From Candidatus Omnitrophota bacterium (GTDB lineage: Bacteria; Omnitrophota; Gorgyraeia; Aquiviventales; Aquiviventaceae): 53,342 nucleotides of DNA. Every line of letters begins with the position of its first letter. Positions within the stretch are counted from its first letter, which is position 1. Positions 9,338 through 18,345 of this stretch are shown piece after piece. The notes beneath the pieces are model-generated. The model was not told the origin of the DNA. It worked only from the letters and a program-made list of their open reading frames with translations, and did no database searches. Both the position numbers and the translations under genes were made by a program. The stretch lies in assembly GCA_016192545.1 (NCBI GenBank), contig JACPTX010000048.1:1-53342 (forward strand). Direction: 5' to 3'.

Positions 9338-10363
9338 ATGGGACTTCAAGGATGGACGATCGGGGTCGACTTCGGGGGCACGAATATCAAGGTCGGCGCC
9401 GTCACCGCGCGCGGCGTCGTGGCCCGCCACGTCGTGTTGGCGGCGCGTGAGCATGCGACCCCGGAGGCGTTCGCCCTCGGGCTGGAGGGGGCCATCCGCC
9501 GGCTGGCGGAGACGCTGGGGTTTTCAGCCGGACGGATCCGCGGCGTCGGCGTCGGCGCCCCGGGCGTGATTGACGGGGAGCGCGGCGTCATCCATCGCTT
9601 GGTCAACGTCCCGGGCGGCTGGCGCGGTGTCGCGCTGAAGCGGCTCCTCGAGCGGCGGCTGCGGCGCCGGTGTGCCGTGGACAACGACGTGAACGTGGTG
9701 GCGCTGGGGGAATGGCGCGCCGGGGCCGGCCGCGGGACGCGTCACAGCGTGTATCTGACGCTCGGCACCGGCGTCGGGGGCGGGGTGGTCGCCAATGGGG
9801 CGCTGGTCCGCGGCGTCAGCGGCTCGGCCGGCGAGATCGGCCACACGGTGATCCGGCCCGACGGGCCGCGGTGCGCCTGCGGCGCGCGGGGCTGTCTGGA
9901 GGCGTTGATCGGCACGCCCGCGATTGTGCGCCGGGCCCGCGCCGCGATCCGCGGGGGCAGCCGCATCCTGGCGCGGCTGGCGGCTCGTGAGGGAGCGGTG
10001 ACGCCGGTCGTGGTGAGCCGCGCGGCCGCCGCCGGAGACCGCGCCGCCAGGCGGATCTGGGATGAGGCGGGCTTCCACCTGGGCCTTTCGCTGTCGAATC
10101 TCATCAACCTGCTGAACCCGGAACGCATCGTGGTGGGGGGCGGGGTGGCGCGCGCGTGGCCGTGGTTTGCGCCCCGCATGCGCCTGACGATCCGCCGGAC
10201 CGCCTTCCGCGTGCCGGCCCGCGCCTGCCGCGTCGTGCGCTCGGCCCTCGGCGACGAGGCCGGGATCATCGGAGGCGCCATCCTCGTGTGGGAGCAAACC
10301 AGCAAACAAAAGGGAAAGGGGTCAGACCCCTCAAGAACTGTGGGTTTGACCAACGGGGTCTGA
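9338..10363 (+). CDS. ROK-family sugar kinase (glucokinase-like)
   Basis: A 341-residue ROK-family kinase, probably phosphorylating glucose or a related hexose with ATP. Motifs are the phosphate-binding [10 protein letters not shown] near the N-terminus, the catalytic Asp in [15 protein letters not shown], and the zinc motif [17 protein letters not shown] 9338 is chosen because upstream in-frame codons lie in an inverted repeat. The last ~20 residues come from a palindromic repeat (10318-10367) and are not family sequence; the natural end is around GGAILVWEQ. The transaldolase gene follows, suggesting a sugar-phosphate operon. Confidence 0.9.
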   Translation: MGLQGWTIGVDFGGTNIKVGAVTARGVVARHVVLAAREHATPEAFALGLEGAIRRLAETLGFSAGRIRGVGVGAPGVIDGERGVIHRLVNVPGGWRGVALKRLLERRLRRRCAVDNDVNVVALGEWRAGAGRGTRHSVYLTLGTGVGGGVVANGALVRGVSGSAGEIGHTVIRPDGPRCACGARGCLEALIGTPAIVRRARAAIRGGSRILARLAAREGAVTPVVVSRAAAAGDRAARRIWDEAGFHLGLSLSNLINLLNPERIVVGGGVARAWPWFAPRMRLTIRRTAFRVPARACRVVRSALGDEAGIIGGAILVWEQTSKQKGKGSDPSRTVGLTNGV

Positions 10364-10367
10364 CCCC
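10318..10367 (+). repeat. 50-nt paired palindrome element, copy 2
   Basis: GGGGTCAGACCCC (10318-10330), 24-nt spacer beginning TCAAG as in copy 1, then GGGGTCTGACCCC (10355-10367). The ROK kinase reading frame runs through the first arm and stops inside the second arm (TGA 10361-10363). Confidence 0.9.
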
Positions 10368-10392
10368 TTCTCGACTGACGGGAGGATTGACC

Positions 10393-11076
10393 ATGAAGCT
10401 GTTCTTGGACTCGGCGAATCTCAAGGAAATTGAGGAGGCGGTGAGCTGGGGCGCGATTGACGGCGTGACGACGAACCCCAGTCTCGTGGCCAAAGAGCAC
10501 CGGGACTTCGTGCCGCTCCTGCGCGAGATCTGCGAGCGGGTCAACGGCCCGGTGAGCATGGAGACGACGACGCGGGACGCCGAGGGGATGGCGAAGGAGG
10601 GGCGGCTCTTCGCCACGGTGCATCCCCATATCGTCGTCAAATGTCCGCTGACCAAGGAAGGGCTGAAGGCGACCCGGCAGCTGTCGTCCGAAGGCATCCG
10701 GGTCAACGTGACGCTCTGCTTCTCCCCCAGCCAGGCCCTCCTGGCGGCGAAGGCGGGCGCCTCTTTCGTGTCGCCGTTCGTGGGACGGCTGGACGACGTC
10801 AGCCAGGACGGCATGGCCCTCATCCGGGACATGAAGACCATCTACGCCAATTACCGGTTCGCCACGCAAATCCTGGTGGCGAGCGTCCGGCATCCGATCC
10901 ATGTGGTGGAAGCCGCGAAGATCGGGGCCGACATCGCCACGATGCCCTTCAGCGTGCTGGAGGCGCTCATCAAGCACCCGTTGACGGACATCGGCCTGGA
11001 CCGATTCCTGCGAGACTGGGAGAAGCTTCCGGCGGCGATCAAGCAGTTCAAAACGGTCGAGCGGACGCTCGCGTGA
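10393..11076 (+). CDS. Transaldolase, short (FSA/TalC) type
   Basis: A 227-residue TIM-barrel aldolase of the fructose-6-phosphate aldolase/transaldolase family. It begins [16 protein letters not shown], with [13 protein letters not shown] and the Schiff-base lysine in HIVVKCPLT (about residue 84). Family members transfer dihydroxyacetone units in the non-oxidative pentose phosphate pathway. GGAGG at 10381-10385 is a good ribosome binding site. The stop overlaps the GTG start of lptD. Confidence 0.94.
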   Translation: MKLFLDSANLKEIEEAVSWGAIDGVTTNPSLVAKEHRDFVPLLREICERVNGPVSMETTTRDAEGMAKEGRLFATVHPHIVVKCPLTKEGLKATRQLSSEGIRVNVTLCFSPSQALLAAKAGASFVSPFVGRLDDVSQDGMALIRDMKTIYANYRFATQILVASVRHPIHVVEAAKIGADIATMPFSVLEALIKHPLTDIGLDRFLRDWEKLPAAIKQFKTVERTLA

Positions 11077-13919
11077 TCCCCCCACCGCTGTCTCAGCGCT
11101 GGCTCCATGGGCTGCTGGCCGCGAGCCTCCTGGTGGCGGCTCCTGCCGTCGCGCAGGCCTCCTGGGATCACGTGAAGGAGGCGATGGCGCGCGGAGACTA
11201 CCGCGCCGCCTCGCAGGCGCTCGACGTCATCCTGTCCGCGGCCCCGGCGGACGCCCGGGCGCTGGCCTATCGCCAGATCTGTCAGAAGCGGTTGAGCGTG
11301 GCGGCGGAATTCCGTCCGGCCGATCCCGCGGCGTTGGACTCGCTGGCCGAGTCCCTGAAGCGGGAACAGGAGGCGCAGAAGCGCCACGCCGTCGTGATGA
11401 AGACGCTCGAGCGCCGGATCGAGCGCGAGCAGGCGGCCTGGGACAAGGACCTGCAACAACAGGTGAAGCGCGAGGCGCAGCAGCGCCGCCGCGAAGCCGC
11501 CCAACAGCGGCGACGCGCCGCCGCCCCGTCCCGTCCTGAACCAGCCCGGCCTGCCGCGCAGCCTCCGCTGGCCGTGTCCGCTCCTGCGCCGCCCTCCATC
11601 GAGGTCGCTCCCGCGGCGCTGCCCCCTGCGCCGACTCCCGCGCCGCCAGTCGTCTATCCGTCGCCGGAAGAGATTCCGCCCGGCGCCATCCGCATTTTCG
11701 GGGATCAGCTCAGCGCCTCGCCGGACCGGAAGCTGGCCGTCGCCAGAGGGCACGTCCACATCATCTTCTCGGAAGGGGTGGTCACCTGCGACCAGGCGAC
11801 GCTGTTCACCGATACGCAGGACGTCTATGCCCAGGGGCGCGTGCGGGTCGAATCCGGCGCGGACGTCTTCCGCGGCGAGCTGGTGCACTACAACCTCAAG
11901 ACCAAGAAAGGCCGCTTCCTGGAAGGCACCGCGTACCAGGAGCCGTGGTACGAGCACGGGCGGGTGGTGGAGCACGTCGCCGAAGGCGTCCTGCGCCTGC
12001 GGCCCGGGTATCTGACGTCGTGCGAGCTCGAGCCGCCGCACTTCCGGTTTCAGGGGCGCCAGGCGACGGTCTTCAGCGACGACAAGATCGCGCGCAGCCG
12101 CAACGTGGCCCTCCTGGTCGAGGAGCTCCCCTTCTTCTATCTGCCCTGGCTGTCGCTTGCCGACCGCCAGACCCCCTTCTTTCTCATCCCGGGCAAGAAG
12201 AAGCCGTGGGAGCAGTTCGCGCTGATGGGCTACCGCTACGAGTGGCCCGCCGGGCAGAAGGGCGCCCTGCGCATGGACTGGCGGCGGGCTTTCGGGTGGG
12301 GGTTCGGCGTGGACCACCAGTTCGACGACCCGCGCTTCGGCAAAGGCCTCATCAAGCTCTACTACAATGAAGAGCCGGACATGCGGGCGACCAACCCCAA
12401 GAAGGACACCCTGCCGAAGGGGGCGGCGCTGAAGCGGTACCGCATGCTCCTCCGCCACAACTGGGAGCCCCTGCCCGGGACGAACGTCGTCACCAGCATC
12501 CAGGAGTTCAGCGACGAGAACTTCCGCCGGGACTTCCTCTTCCGCGAAGAGTACGTGGGCGACGACACGCCGGAAAGCTACATCTCCTGGGTGACGAACG
12601 ACGAGCATTACCTCCTGGACGTCCTGGTGCGCAAGCGGATGAACCGGTTCGACACCGTCACCGAAGCCTTTCCGGACGCCAAGTTCCAGATCGTCTCGAG
12701 GCCGATCGGCGACTCCTACCTCTACACGAACTCGCAGCTCGGGTTTGCGAACCTCCAGACGAAGAACGCGCATTCGGATAGCGACACCGACGTCGTGCGG
12801 CTGGACTGGCTGCAACAATTCCGCTACGCGCTCAACTGGTTTCGGCCGGCGGAGGTGACGCCCAATGTCGGCGTGCGCCAGACCTATTACACCAAGGACA
12901 TCCAAAGCGGCTCCACCGACCGGCCGGAGGGCAAGCGCGACATCCTTGCCGGGCAGTTTTCCGGCGGGGCGGACCTGAGCCTCAAGCTCTTCCGCATCTT
13001 TCCCATCGTGACGAATCGCTGGGGCCTGAACCTCAACCTGTTGCGGCACGTCGTCACGCCGACGGTCTCGTACAGCTACGTCCATCAGCCGACGGTCCCG
13101 AACAGCGTCCTGGCCTTCCCCAGCGCCTCCGGCGCGGCGAACCAGGTGACGTTCGGCCTGGAGAACAAGCTCCAGACGAAGCGCTCCCTGGCGGAGGGGG
13201 AGAAGCCCCGGGGCGTGGATTTGGCGCGGGCGCTCCTGAGCATCCCCTACACGTTCCGGGGCAACGGCAACAAGCAGGGGGGACGGCTGGGCGACTGGGC
13301 GTTCGACATCGAGCTCTACCCCTGGCCGTGGCTCCGCCTGGAAACGAACTGGTCGTACCCAAGCCATTTTGTCAAGGGCATACGGGATGAACGGGTGACG
13401 GGGTGGAACGTGGATCTCGTCATGGTGGGTGGGAAACAGGGCGCGGGGGCCATCACGGCGCAGCAGGCGTCGGACATCCAGGCGCCGGAGCGGCGGACCT
13501 TCGAGCCGGGCCAGCAGTTCACCCAGGGCGTGCCCCTCTTGCCGCAGGGCCAGTGGTATCTGGGGTTCGGCCACCGGTACTCGTACAATGATAAGACCGA
13601 AGACGTCCTGCAGTTTGACTGGCGGCTCACGGAGAAGTGGCAGATCGGGACCTTCCATCGCCTGACCTGGAAGGAGGCGATCAGCGGGTCCAAGCGGTTC
13701 AACAACGTCCGCGAGTACCAATATACCCTCACCCGCGACCTCCACGACTGGATCGCGGAGCTGGCCTACCGGGTGGATCGGGAATACGGGGAAGAGCTGT
13801 GGTTTACGATGACGCTGAAGGCCTATCCGGATCTGCCCATCGAAATCGGGGAGTCGTACCACCAGCCTAAGATCGGCTCGCAGAGCAGCCCGTTCTCGCC
13901 CGTCCGCGGCGCGAAGTGA
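11073..13919 (+). CDS. lptD: LPS-assembly outer membrane protein LptD
   Basis: A 948-residue LptD/OstA homologue that inserts lipopolysaccharide into the outer leaflet of the outer membrane. GTG 11073 overlaps the transaldolase stop (GTGA). A signal peptide lies at about residues 10-29 ([16 protein letters not shown]). A basic coiled-coil and Pro/Ala-rich linker to about residue 205 is unusual in length. The OstA/LptA-like periplasmic domain follows ([19 protein letters not shown], then [16 protein letters not shown]), and then a long beta-barrel region with YLPWLSL, a family mark. It is the clearest sign that the organism is diderm with LPS-like lipid. Confidence 0.9.
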   Translation: MIPPPLSQRWLHGLLAASLLVAAPAVAQASWDHVKEAMARGDYRAASQALDVILSAAPADARALAYRQICQKRLSVAAEFRPADPAALDSLAESLKREQEAQKRHAVVMKTLERRIEREQAAWDKDLQQQVKREAQQRRREAAQQRRRAAAPSRPEPARPAAQPPLAVSAPAPPSIEVAPAALPPAPTPAPPVVYPSPEEIPPGAIRIFGDQLSASPDRKLAVARGHVHIIFSEGVVTCDQATLFTDTQDVYAQGRVRVESGADVFRGELVHYNLKTKKGRFLEGTAYQEPWYEHGRVVEHVAEGVLRLRPGYLTSCELEPPHFRFQGRQATVFSDDKIARSRNVALLVEELPFFYLPWLSLADRQTPFFLIPGKKKPWEQFALMGYRYEWPAGQKGALRMDWRRAFGWGFGVDHQFDDPRFGKGLIKLYYNEEPDMRATNPKKDTLPKGAALKRYRMLLRHNWEPLPGTNVVTSIQEFSDENFRRDFLFREEYVGDDTPESYISWVTNDEHYLLDVLVRKRMNRFDTVTEAFPDAKFQIVSRPIGDSYLYTNSQLGFANLQTKNAHSDSDTDVVRLDWLQQFRYALNWFRPAEVTPNVGVRQTYYTKDIQSGSTDRPEGKRDILAGQFSGGADLSLKLFRIFPIVTNRWGLNLNLLRHVVTPTVSYSYVHQPTVPNSVLAFPSASGAANQVTFGLENKLQTKRSLAEGEKPRGVDLARALLSIPYTFRGNGNKQGGRLGDWAFDIELYPWPWLRLETNWSYPSHFVKGIRDERVTGWNVDLVMVGGKQGAGAITAQQASDIQAPERRTFEPGQQFTQGVPLLPQGQWYLGFGHRYSYNDKTEDVLQFDWRLTEKWQIGTFHRLTWKEAISGSKRFNNVREYQYTLTRDLHDWIAELAYRVDREYGEELWFTMTLKAYPDLPIEIGESYHQPKIGSQSSPFSPVRGAK

Positions 13920-13957
13920 CCGTCGCGTTTGAACACCCCCGCTGACGCCGGGTGGGC

Positions 13958-13986
13958 TTGTCAAGCCGGCCTGCCCCGCCTATAAT
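13958..13986 (+). promoter_or_regulatory. Strong sigma-70-type promoter for the nucleotide-sugar block
   Basis: The -35 is TTGTCA (13958-13963), the spacer is 17 nt and the -10 is a consensus TATAAT (13981-13986). The UDP-glucose dehydrogenase ATG lies 38 nt further on, leaving room for the AAAGGCGG ribosome binding site. Confidence 0.75.
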
Positions 13987-14024
13987 TGAGGTTTGTCCCA
14001 CGCGAAAGGCGGCGCGTCAGCGGC

Positions 14025-15329
14025 ATGGACATCAGCATCATCGGAACCGGGCACGTCGGCCTGGTGACCGGGGCCTGTTTCGCCGACCTCGGCAACCGGG
14101 TCATGATGGTCGACGATGACCGTCGGAAGATCGCCCTGCTCAAACGGGGCGGGATGCCGTTCTACGAGCCGGGGCTGGAGGAGCTCGTCCGCCGCGGCGT
14201 CGCCCAGCGGCGCATCCGGTTTGCGGCCTCGATCAAGGACGCGGTGGACCACAGCCTCATCATCTTCATCTGCGTCGGCACCCCCGCCCGTCCGAACGGC
14301 GAGGCGGACCTCTCGGCGGTGGAGCGCGTCTGCCATGCGATCGCCAAGTCCCTGCGCGCCTACCGGCTGCTCGTCGAGAAGAGCACGGTGCCGGTGGAGA
14401 CCGGCGAGTGGATCACGCGGACCTGCCAGCTGACGATCCGGCGGGGGGTGCCGTTTGACGTCGCCTCGAATCCCGAGTTCCTGCGCGAAGGCCAGGCGGT
14501 GCAGGACTTCCTCCATCCGGACCGCATCGTGCTCGGCGTCGAGAGCACGCGCGCCAAGTCGCTGCTCCTGGAGCTCTACAAGCCGATCAAGTCCCCGGTC
14601 ATCGTGACGGACGTCAAGAGCGCCGAGCTCATCAAGCACGCCTCCAATTCCTTCCTGGCCGTCAAGCTTTCGTTCATCAACACCGTCGCCCGGCTGTGCG
14701 AGCAGGTCGGCGCGGACGTCGTCAAGGTCGCCGAGGGGATGGGGCTGGACCGGCGGATCGGCCGGGCGTTCCTCGACGCCGGGGTGGGCTACGGGGGCAG
14801 CTGCTTTCCGAAGGACGTCGCGGCGTTCATCCGGATCGCGGAGAAGCTGGGCGGCGACTTTCAGCTGCTGAAGGCGGCGGCGCGCGTCAACGACGAGCAG
14901 CGCCGGCACTTCGTCACGCGGGTGCGCGAGACGCTGTGGAATCTCAACCACAAGACGATCGGCGTGCTGGGCCTGGCGTTCAAGCCGGACACGGACGACC
15001 TGCGCGAGGCCCCCTCGATTGACATCGTGCGGATGTTCCAGGAGGAAGGCGCGCAGGTCCGGGCGTTTGACCCCAAGGCGATGGCGCACGCCGACGGCGT
15101 CTTTCCGGGGGTCGCGTTCTGCAAGGACGTCTACGAGACCGCCCGCGGCGCGGACTGCCTGGTCCTCCTGACGGAGTGGAACGAGTTCAAGGAGCTGGAT
15201 TTTGCCCGGCTGAAGAAACTCATGCGCCACCCCACCGTGATCGACGGGCGCAACGTGTATGACCCGGGCGCCCTGCGGCGTCTGGGCTTCCGCTACGTGG
15301 GCACGGGACGCGGGCATGCGCCTCATTAA
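14025..15329 (+). CDS. UDP-glucose 6-dehydrogenase
   Basis: A 434-residue enzyme oxidising UDP-glucose to UDP-glucuronate with two NAD+. The N-terminal Rossmann motif is IGTGHVGLVTGACFADLG, and the catalytic cysteine is Cys260 in GYGGSCFPKD. The central dimer domain and C-terminal UDP-binding domain (GLAFKPDTDDLREAPS) are complete. ATG 14025 is preferred over the upstream TTG because it begins directly at the Rossmann strand and has a purine-rich ribosome binding site. It is the first gene of the block behind a strong promoter and overlaps the RmlC-like gene by 14 nt. Confidence 0.95.
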   Translation: MDISIIGTGHVGLVTGACFADLGNRVMMVDDDRRKIALLKRGGMPFYEPGLEELVRRGVAQRRIRFAASIKDAVDHSLIIFICVGTPARPNGEADLSAVERVCHAIAKSLRAYRLLVEKSTVPVETGEWITRTCQLTIRRGVPFDVASNPEFLREGQAVQDFLHPDRIVLGVESTRAKSLLLELYKPIKSPVIVTDVKSAELIKHASNSFLAVKLSFINTVARLCEQVGADVVKVAEGMGLDRRIGRAFLDAGVGYGGSCFPKDVAAFIRIAEKLGGDFQLLKAAARVNDEQRRHFVTRVRETLWNLNHKTIGVLGLAFKPDTDDLREAPSIDIVRMFQEEGAQVRAFDPKAMAHADGVFPGVAFCKDVYETARGADCLVLLTEWNEFKELDFARLKKLMRHPTVIDGRNVYDPGALRRLGFRYVGTGRGHAPH

Positions 15330-15777
15330 CGGCGTCAAGGTCAAAGCCCTGAAGGTCATCCCCGATGACCGGGGCCGGCTGTTCGAGATCCTCCGGCGGG
15401 ATGAGCCGCTCTTCAGCCGGTTCGGCCAGGTCTACTGCACGACGGTGAATCCCGGCGTCGTCAAGGGCTGGCACTACCACAAGAAGCAGGTGGACCACTT
15501 CGTGTGCGTCGGCGGGATGATCAAGCTGGTCGCCTACGACTCCCGTCCCCGGTCGTCCACCAAGGGACAGGTCAACGAGTTCTTCCTGGGCGTCCACAGC
15601 CCGCTGCTTGTCCAGATCCCGCCGGGCGTGTACCACGGCTTCAAGGGCCTGAGCCACCCCGAGGCCATCGTCATCAACATCCCGACGGAGCCCTACCGCC
15701 ACGGCCGGCCCGATGAATTCCGCCTGGATCCCCACCACAACGACCTCCCCTACGACTGGAACCAGGTGGACCGATGA
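15316..15777 (+). CDS. dTDP-4-dehydrorhamnose 3,5-epimerase-like cupin
   Basis: A 153-residue cupin related to RmlC, which epimerises C3 and C5 of a 4-keto-6-deoxy sugar nucleotide. Visible family features are TTVNPGVVKGWHYHKKQVDHF (active-site histidine region), a central beta-barrel, IPPGVYHGFKGLS and a C-terminal PYDWNQVDR. It is shorter than classical RmlC (about 180) and belongs to the short subgroup, so the exact stereochemical outcome is uncertain. It overlaps UDP-glucose dehydrogenase. Confidence 0.82.
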   Translation: MRLINGVKVKALKVIPDDRGRLFEILRRDEPLFSRFGQVYCTTVNPGVVKGWHYHKKQVDHFVCVGGMIKLVAYDSRPRSSTKGQVNEFFLGVHSPLLVQIPPGVYHGFKGLSHPEAIVINIPTEPYRHGRPDEFRLDPHHNDLPYDWNQVDR

Positions 15778-15828
15778 CCCGTTCGACGCGCTTCGCGCGC
15801 TCAGGGTCATGGTGAGCAGGAGCGAACC
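15774..15828 (+). repeat. Palindromic repeat preceding the RmlA-like gene
   Basis: ATGACCC (15774-15780) pairs with GGGTCAT (15804-15810). Inside, CGCGC (15787-15791) pairs with GCGCG (15795-15799) over a TTC loop. Alternative pairings exist: GTTCG (15781-15785) with CGAAC (15823-15827), and GCTCA with TGAGC. It spans the RmlC-like stop and ends at the next ATG. Confidence 0.75.
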
Positions 15829-16596
15829 ATGAAAGGGGTCGTGTTAGCCGGGGGATTGGGGAAGCGCCTGGAGCCGCTGACGCGGATCACGAACAAGCAC
15901 CTCCTGCCCGTGTATAACCGGCCGATGATCTACTATCCGATCCAGACGCTCGTGGAGGCCGGCATCACCGAAATCCTCATCGTGACCGGCGGCAACAACG
16001 CCGGCGACTTCCTCCGGCTCCTGGGCAACGGGCAGGAGTTCGGGCTCAAGCATCTGGATTACACCTATCAACGGGGGGAGGGCGGGATCGCGGAGGCCTT
16101 GAGCCTGGCCGAGCATTTCGCCGAGCGCGACAAGCTGGTCGTCATCCTGGGCGATAACATCATTGAGCAGAGCATCCGGCCCTCCGTCGAGCGCTTCACC
16201 GCCCAGCCGCAGGGCGCGCGCCTCCTGCTGAAGGAGGTCGAAGACCCCTGGCGCTTCGGCGTGGCGGAGGTGCGCGACGGCCGGATTGTCTCCATCGAGG
16301 AAAAGCCGAAGGCGCCGAAGTCCTCCTCCGTGGTGACCGGCATCTACCTGTACGATGCGCAGGTGTTCGACCTCATCCGGACCCTGCAGCCCTCCGGGCG
16401 CGGAGAGCTGGAGATCACCGACGTGAACACCGCCTATCTCCGGAAGGGGCAGCTGGCCTACGACGTCCTCGAGGGATGGTGGACGGATGCCGGACTGCCC
16501 GAGACGCTGTACCGGGCCACGACCCTGGTGCGGGAACGGGAGCTGAAGCGCCAGCCAGCCCATCGGCCGACACGAGAGGCGCTGACGTCGGCATGA
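15829..16596 (+). CDS. Glucose-1-phosphate nucleotidyltransferase, RmlA-like
   Basis: A 255-residue sugar-nucleotidyltransferase. It has the start MKGVVLAGGLGKRLEPLT (nucleotide-binding loop), KHLLPVYNRPMIYYPI, the catalytic ILGDNII and EVEDPWRFGVAEV, and EEKPKAPKSS. These match the short RmlA form that makes dTDP-glucose from glucose-1-phosphate and dTTP. It lacks the C-terminal allosteric extension of long RmlA (about 290). With RmlB, RmlC-like and RmlD-like genes adjacent, dTDP-sugar synthesis is the natural role. Confidence 0.88.
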   Translation: MKGVVLAGGLGKRLEPLTRITNKHLLPVYNRPMIYYPIQTLVEAGITEILIVTGGNNAGDFLRLLGNGQEFGLKHLDYTYQRGEGGIAEALSLAEHFAERDKLVVILGDNIIEQSIRPSVERFTAQPQGARLLLKEVEDPWRFGVAEVRDGRIVSIEEKPKAPKSSSVVTGIYLYDAQVFDLIRTLQPSGRGELEITDVNTAYLRKGQLAYDVLEGWWTDAGLPETLYRATTLVRERELKRQPAHRPTREALTSA

Positions 16597-17633
16597 AGCT
16601 GCTCGTCACAGGCGGCGCGGGGTTCATTGGCTCGCATTTCATCCGGTCGGTCCTCAGAGAGCGACCGGGTTGGGACGTCGTGAACCTTGATACGCTCACG
16701 TATGCAGGGGACCTCAAACGTCTCAACGATGTCGAAGGGGGTCCACGGTACCGCTTTGTCCGAGGGGATATCGCTGACCGGAAGTTCATCAGCCGGCTGT
16801 TCGCCAAGGAGCGGTTCGACATCGTCGTGAACTTTGCCGCTGAGACGCATGTGGATCGCAGCATCCTGGACCCCTCACCGTTTCTCCAGACCAATGTGCT
16901 GGGCGTTCAGGTCCTCTTGGAAGCCGCCCGAGATTCCGGCCTCGGCCGGCTTGTGCACATTTCTACTGATGAAGTGTACGGCCCGATCCTCGAGGGCGCG
17001 CATGCCGAGACGGCGCCGCTGGCTCCCCGGAGTCCCTATGCCGCCAGCAAGGCGGCCGGCGACCTGCTGGTGGGGGCGTATCAGGCCACGTACGGACTGC
17101 CGGCCGTCATCGTCCGTCCGACCAACACGTTCGGGCCTGGACAATTCCCGGAGAAGCTGATCCCCCTCTGCATCACCCACGCCGTGGACGATCAGCCGAT
17201 TCCCGTCTACGGCGACGGGCTCCATCGGCGCAGCTGGCTGTTCGTGGCGGACCTCTGCCAGGCCGTCGCGCGCATCGCGGAGCGGGGCGAGGAGGGGCGC
17301 GTCTACAACGTGAGCAGCCCGTGGGAGCGTCCGAATCTGGAGGTGGTCCAGGAGATCCTCCGCCTCTTGGGCAAGCCGCAGACGCTGATCCGGTTCGTCC
17401 AGGACCGTCCCGGGCATGACCGGCGCTATGCCATGGACGGCGCGCGCCTGTCTCAGTTGGGCTGGCGCGCCACGACGAGTTTTGAGGACGGCTTACGGGA
17501 GACGGTCGCCTGGTATCGCGGCCACGCGGACTGGTGGCAGCCGTTGAAAGCGCGCTTGCGTGAAGATCCTTATCACTGGCTCCACGGGACTCCTGGGTCA
17601 GGCGCTCGTCAGCCGGCTCGCCTCGCGGTGTGA
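16593..17633 (+). CDS. rmlB: dTDP-glucose 4,6-dehydratase, RmlB-like
   Basis: A 346-residue extended SDR. Motifs are TGGAGFIGSHFIR for NAD binding, NFAAETHVDRSI, the catalytic STDEVYG and YAASKAAGD (Tyr and Lys), and RPTNTFGPGQFPEKLIPL. It converts dTDP-glucose to the 4-keto-6-deoxy sugar. It starts in ATGA overlap with the RmlA-like gene. The final ~17 residues (after PYHW) are not family sequence and overlap the start of the next gene by 74 nt, so the original stop was probably lost. Confidence 0.9.
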   Translation: MKLLVTGGAGFIGSHFIRSVLRERPGWDVVNLDTLTYAGDLKRLNDVEGGPRYRFVRGDIADRKFISRLFAKERFDIVVNFAAETHVDRSILDPSPFLQTNVLGVQVLLEAARDSGLGRLVHISTDEVYGPILEGAHAETAPLAPRSPYAASKAAGDLLVGAYQATYGLPAVIVRPTNTFGPGQFPEKLIPLCITHAVDDQPIPVYGDGLHRRSWLFVADLCQAVARIAERGEEGRVYNVSSPWERPNLEVVQEILRLLGKPQTLIRFVQDRPGHDRRYAMDGARLSQLGWRATTSFEDGLRETVAWYRGHADWWQPLKARLREDPYHWLHGTPGSGARQPARLAV

Positions 17634-18345
17634 CGTCACGGGGCTCTCGCGGCATGCGCCTGCTGCCGCGGGCGGGGCCGCCCATCTCCTCTGTGACCTG
17701 ACGGATGCCGGCGCGACGGAGCGCGCCGTGCGCGCGGCGCAGCCGGAGGCCGTCCTCCACAGCCAGGCGCTCTCGGACGTGGACCGCTGCGAGCTCGACC
17801 CGCAGGACGCGGAGCGCCACAACCCCCCGAATCCCGTGAGCGTGTACGGGCGTACCAAGCTGGCCGGGGAGCAGGCCGCGCTCGCGTATCCCCTGAGCGT
17901 GGTGATTCGGCCCAGCAGCCTGTTCGGCCCGGGGCGGATGAACTTCTGCGATCAGGTGGTCGCGCGGGCCCGCCGGCAGGAGCCGGTGGAGGCCTATGTG
18001 GACCAGGCCACGTCCCCCAGCTACACCGAAGACGTCGCGGACGGGGTGTGGGCGCTGCTGACGGCGCTCCAGGGACGGGGCCTGGCGGGTCAGGCGCGGA
18101 TCTATCACGTGGTGAACGCCGGCGGGTGCCGGCGGGTGGAGTTCGTCGAGCGGGTGCTGGCGCTGACGGGAGCCCCGCGGACGCTCCTCCGGCCCATCCG
18201 GATGGCTGACCAGCGCCGTCCGGCCCGCCGGCCGCCGTACTCGGTCTTGACCAGCCGGCATCTGCCGCCGGTCATCGGGAGGACGTTACGACCATGGGAC
18301 GAAGCACTGCACGCCTATCTCCAACAGCGCCGCTGGCTCAACTGA
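17560..18345 (+). CDS. RmlD-like dTDP-4-dehydrorhamnose reductase with internal deletion
   Basis: A 261-residue protein starting at GTG 17560 inside the rmlB 3' end. It has the RmlD Rossmann start (MKILITGSTGLLGQALV) and PPNPVSVYGRTKLAGEQ with the YxxxK pair. Between DVDRCELDPQDAERHN and PPNPVSVYG the family normally has about 45-50 more residues, including the STDYVFDG strand with the catalytic Ser/Thr. That segment is missing while the reading frame is kept. Either the enzyme is inactive or it works differently; a sequencing or assembly deletion is also possible. Confidence 0.75.
   Translation: MKILITGSTGLLGQALVSRLASRCDVTGLSRHAPAAAGGAAHLLCDLTDAGATERAVRAAQPEAVLHSQALSDVDRCELDPQDAERHNPPNPVSVYGRTKLAGEQAALAYPLSVVIRPSSLFGPGRMNFCDQVVARARRQEPVEAYVDQATSPSYTEDVADGVWALLTALQGRGLAGQARIYHVVNAGGCRRVEFVERVLALTGAPRTLLRPIRMADQRRPARRPPYSVLTSRHLPPVIGRTLRPWDEALHAYLQQRRWLN

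Noticed and set aside
10851-13964. Minus-strand reading frame of 1037 codons
   Set aside because: Antisense shadow of lptD and the transaldolase; no recognisable motif and very biased composition.
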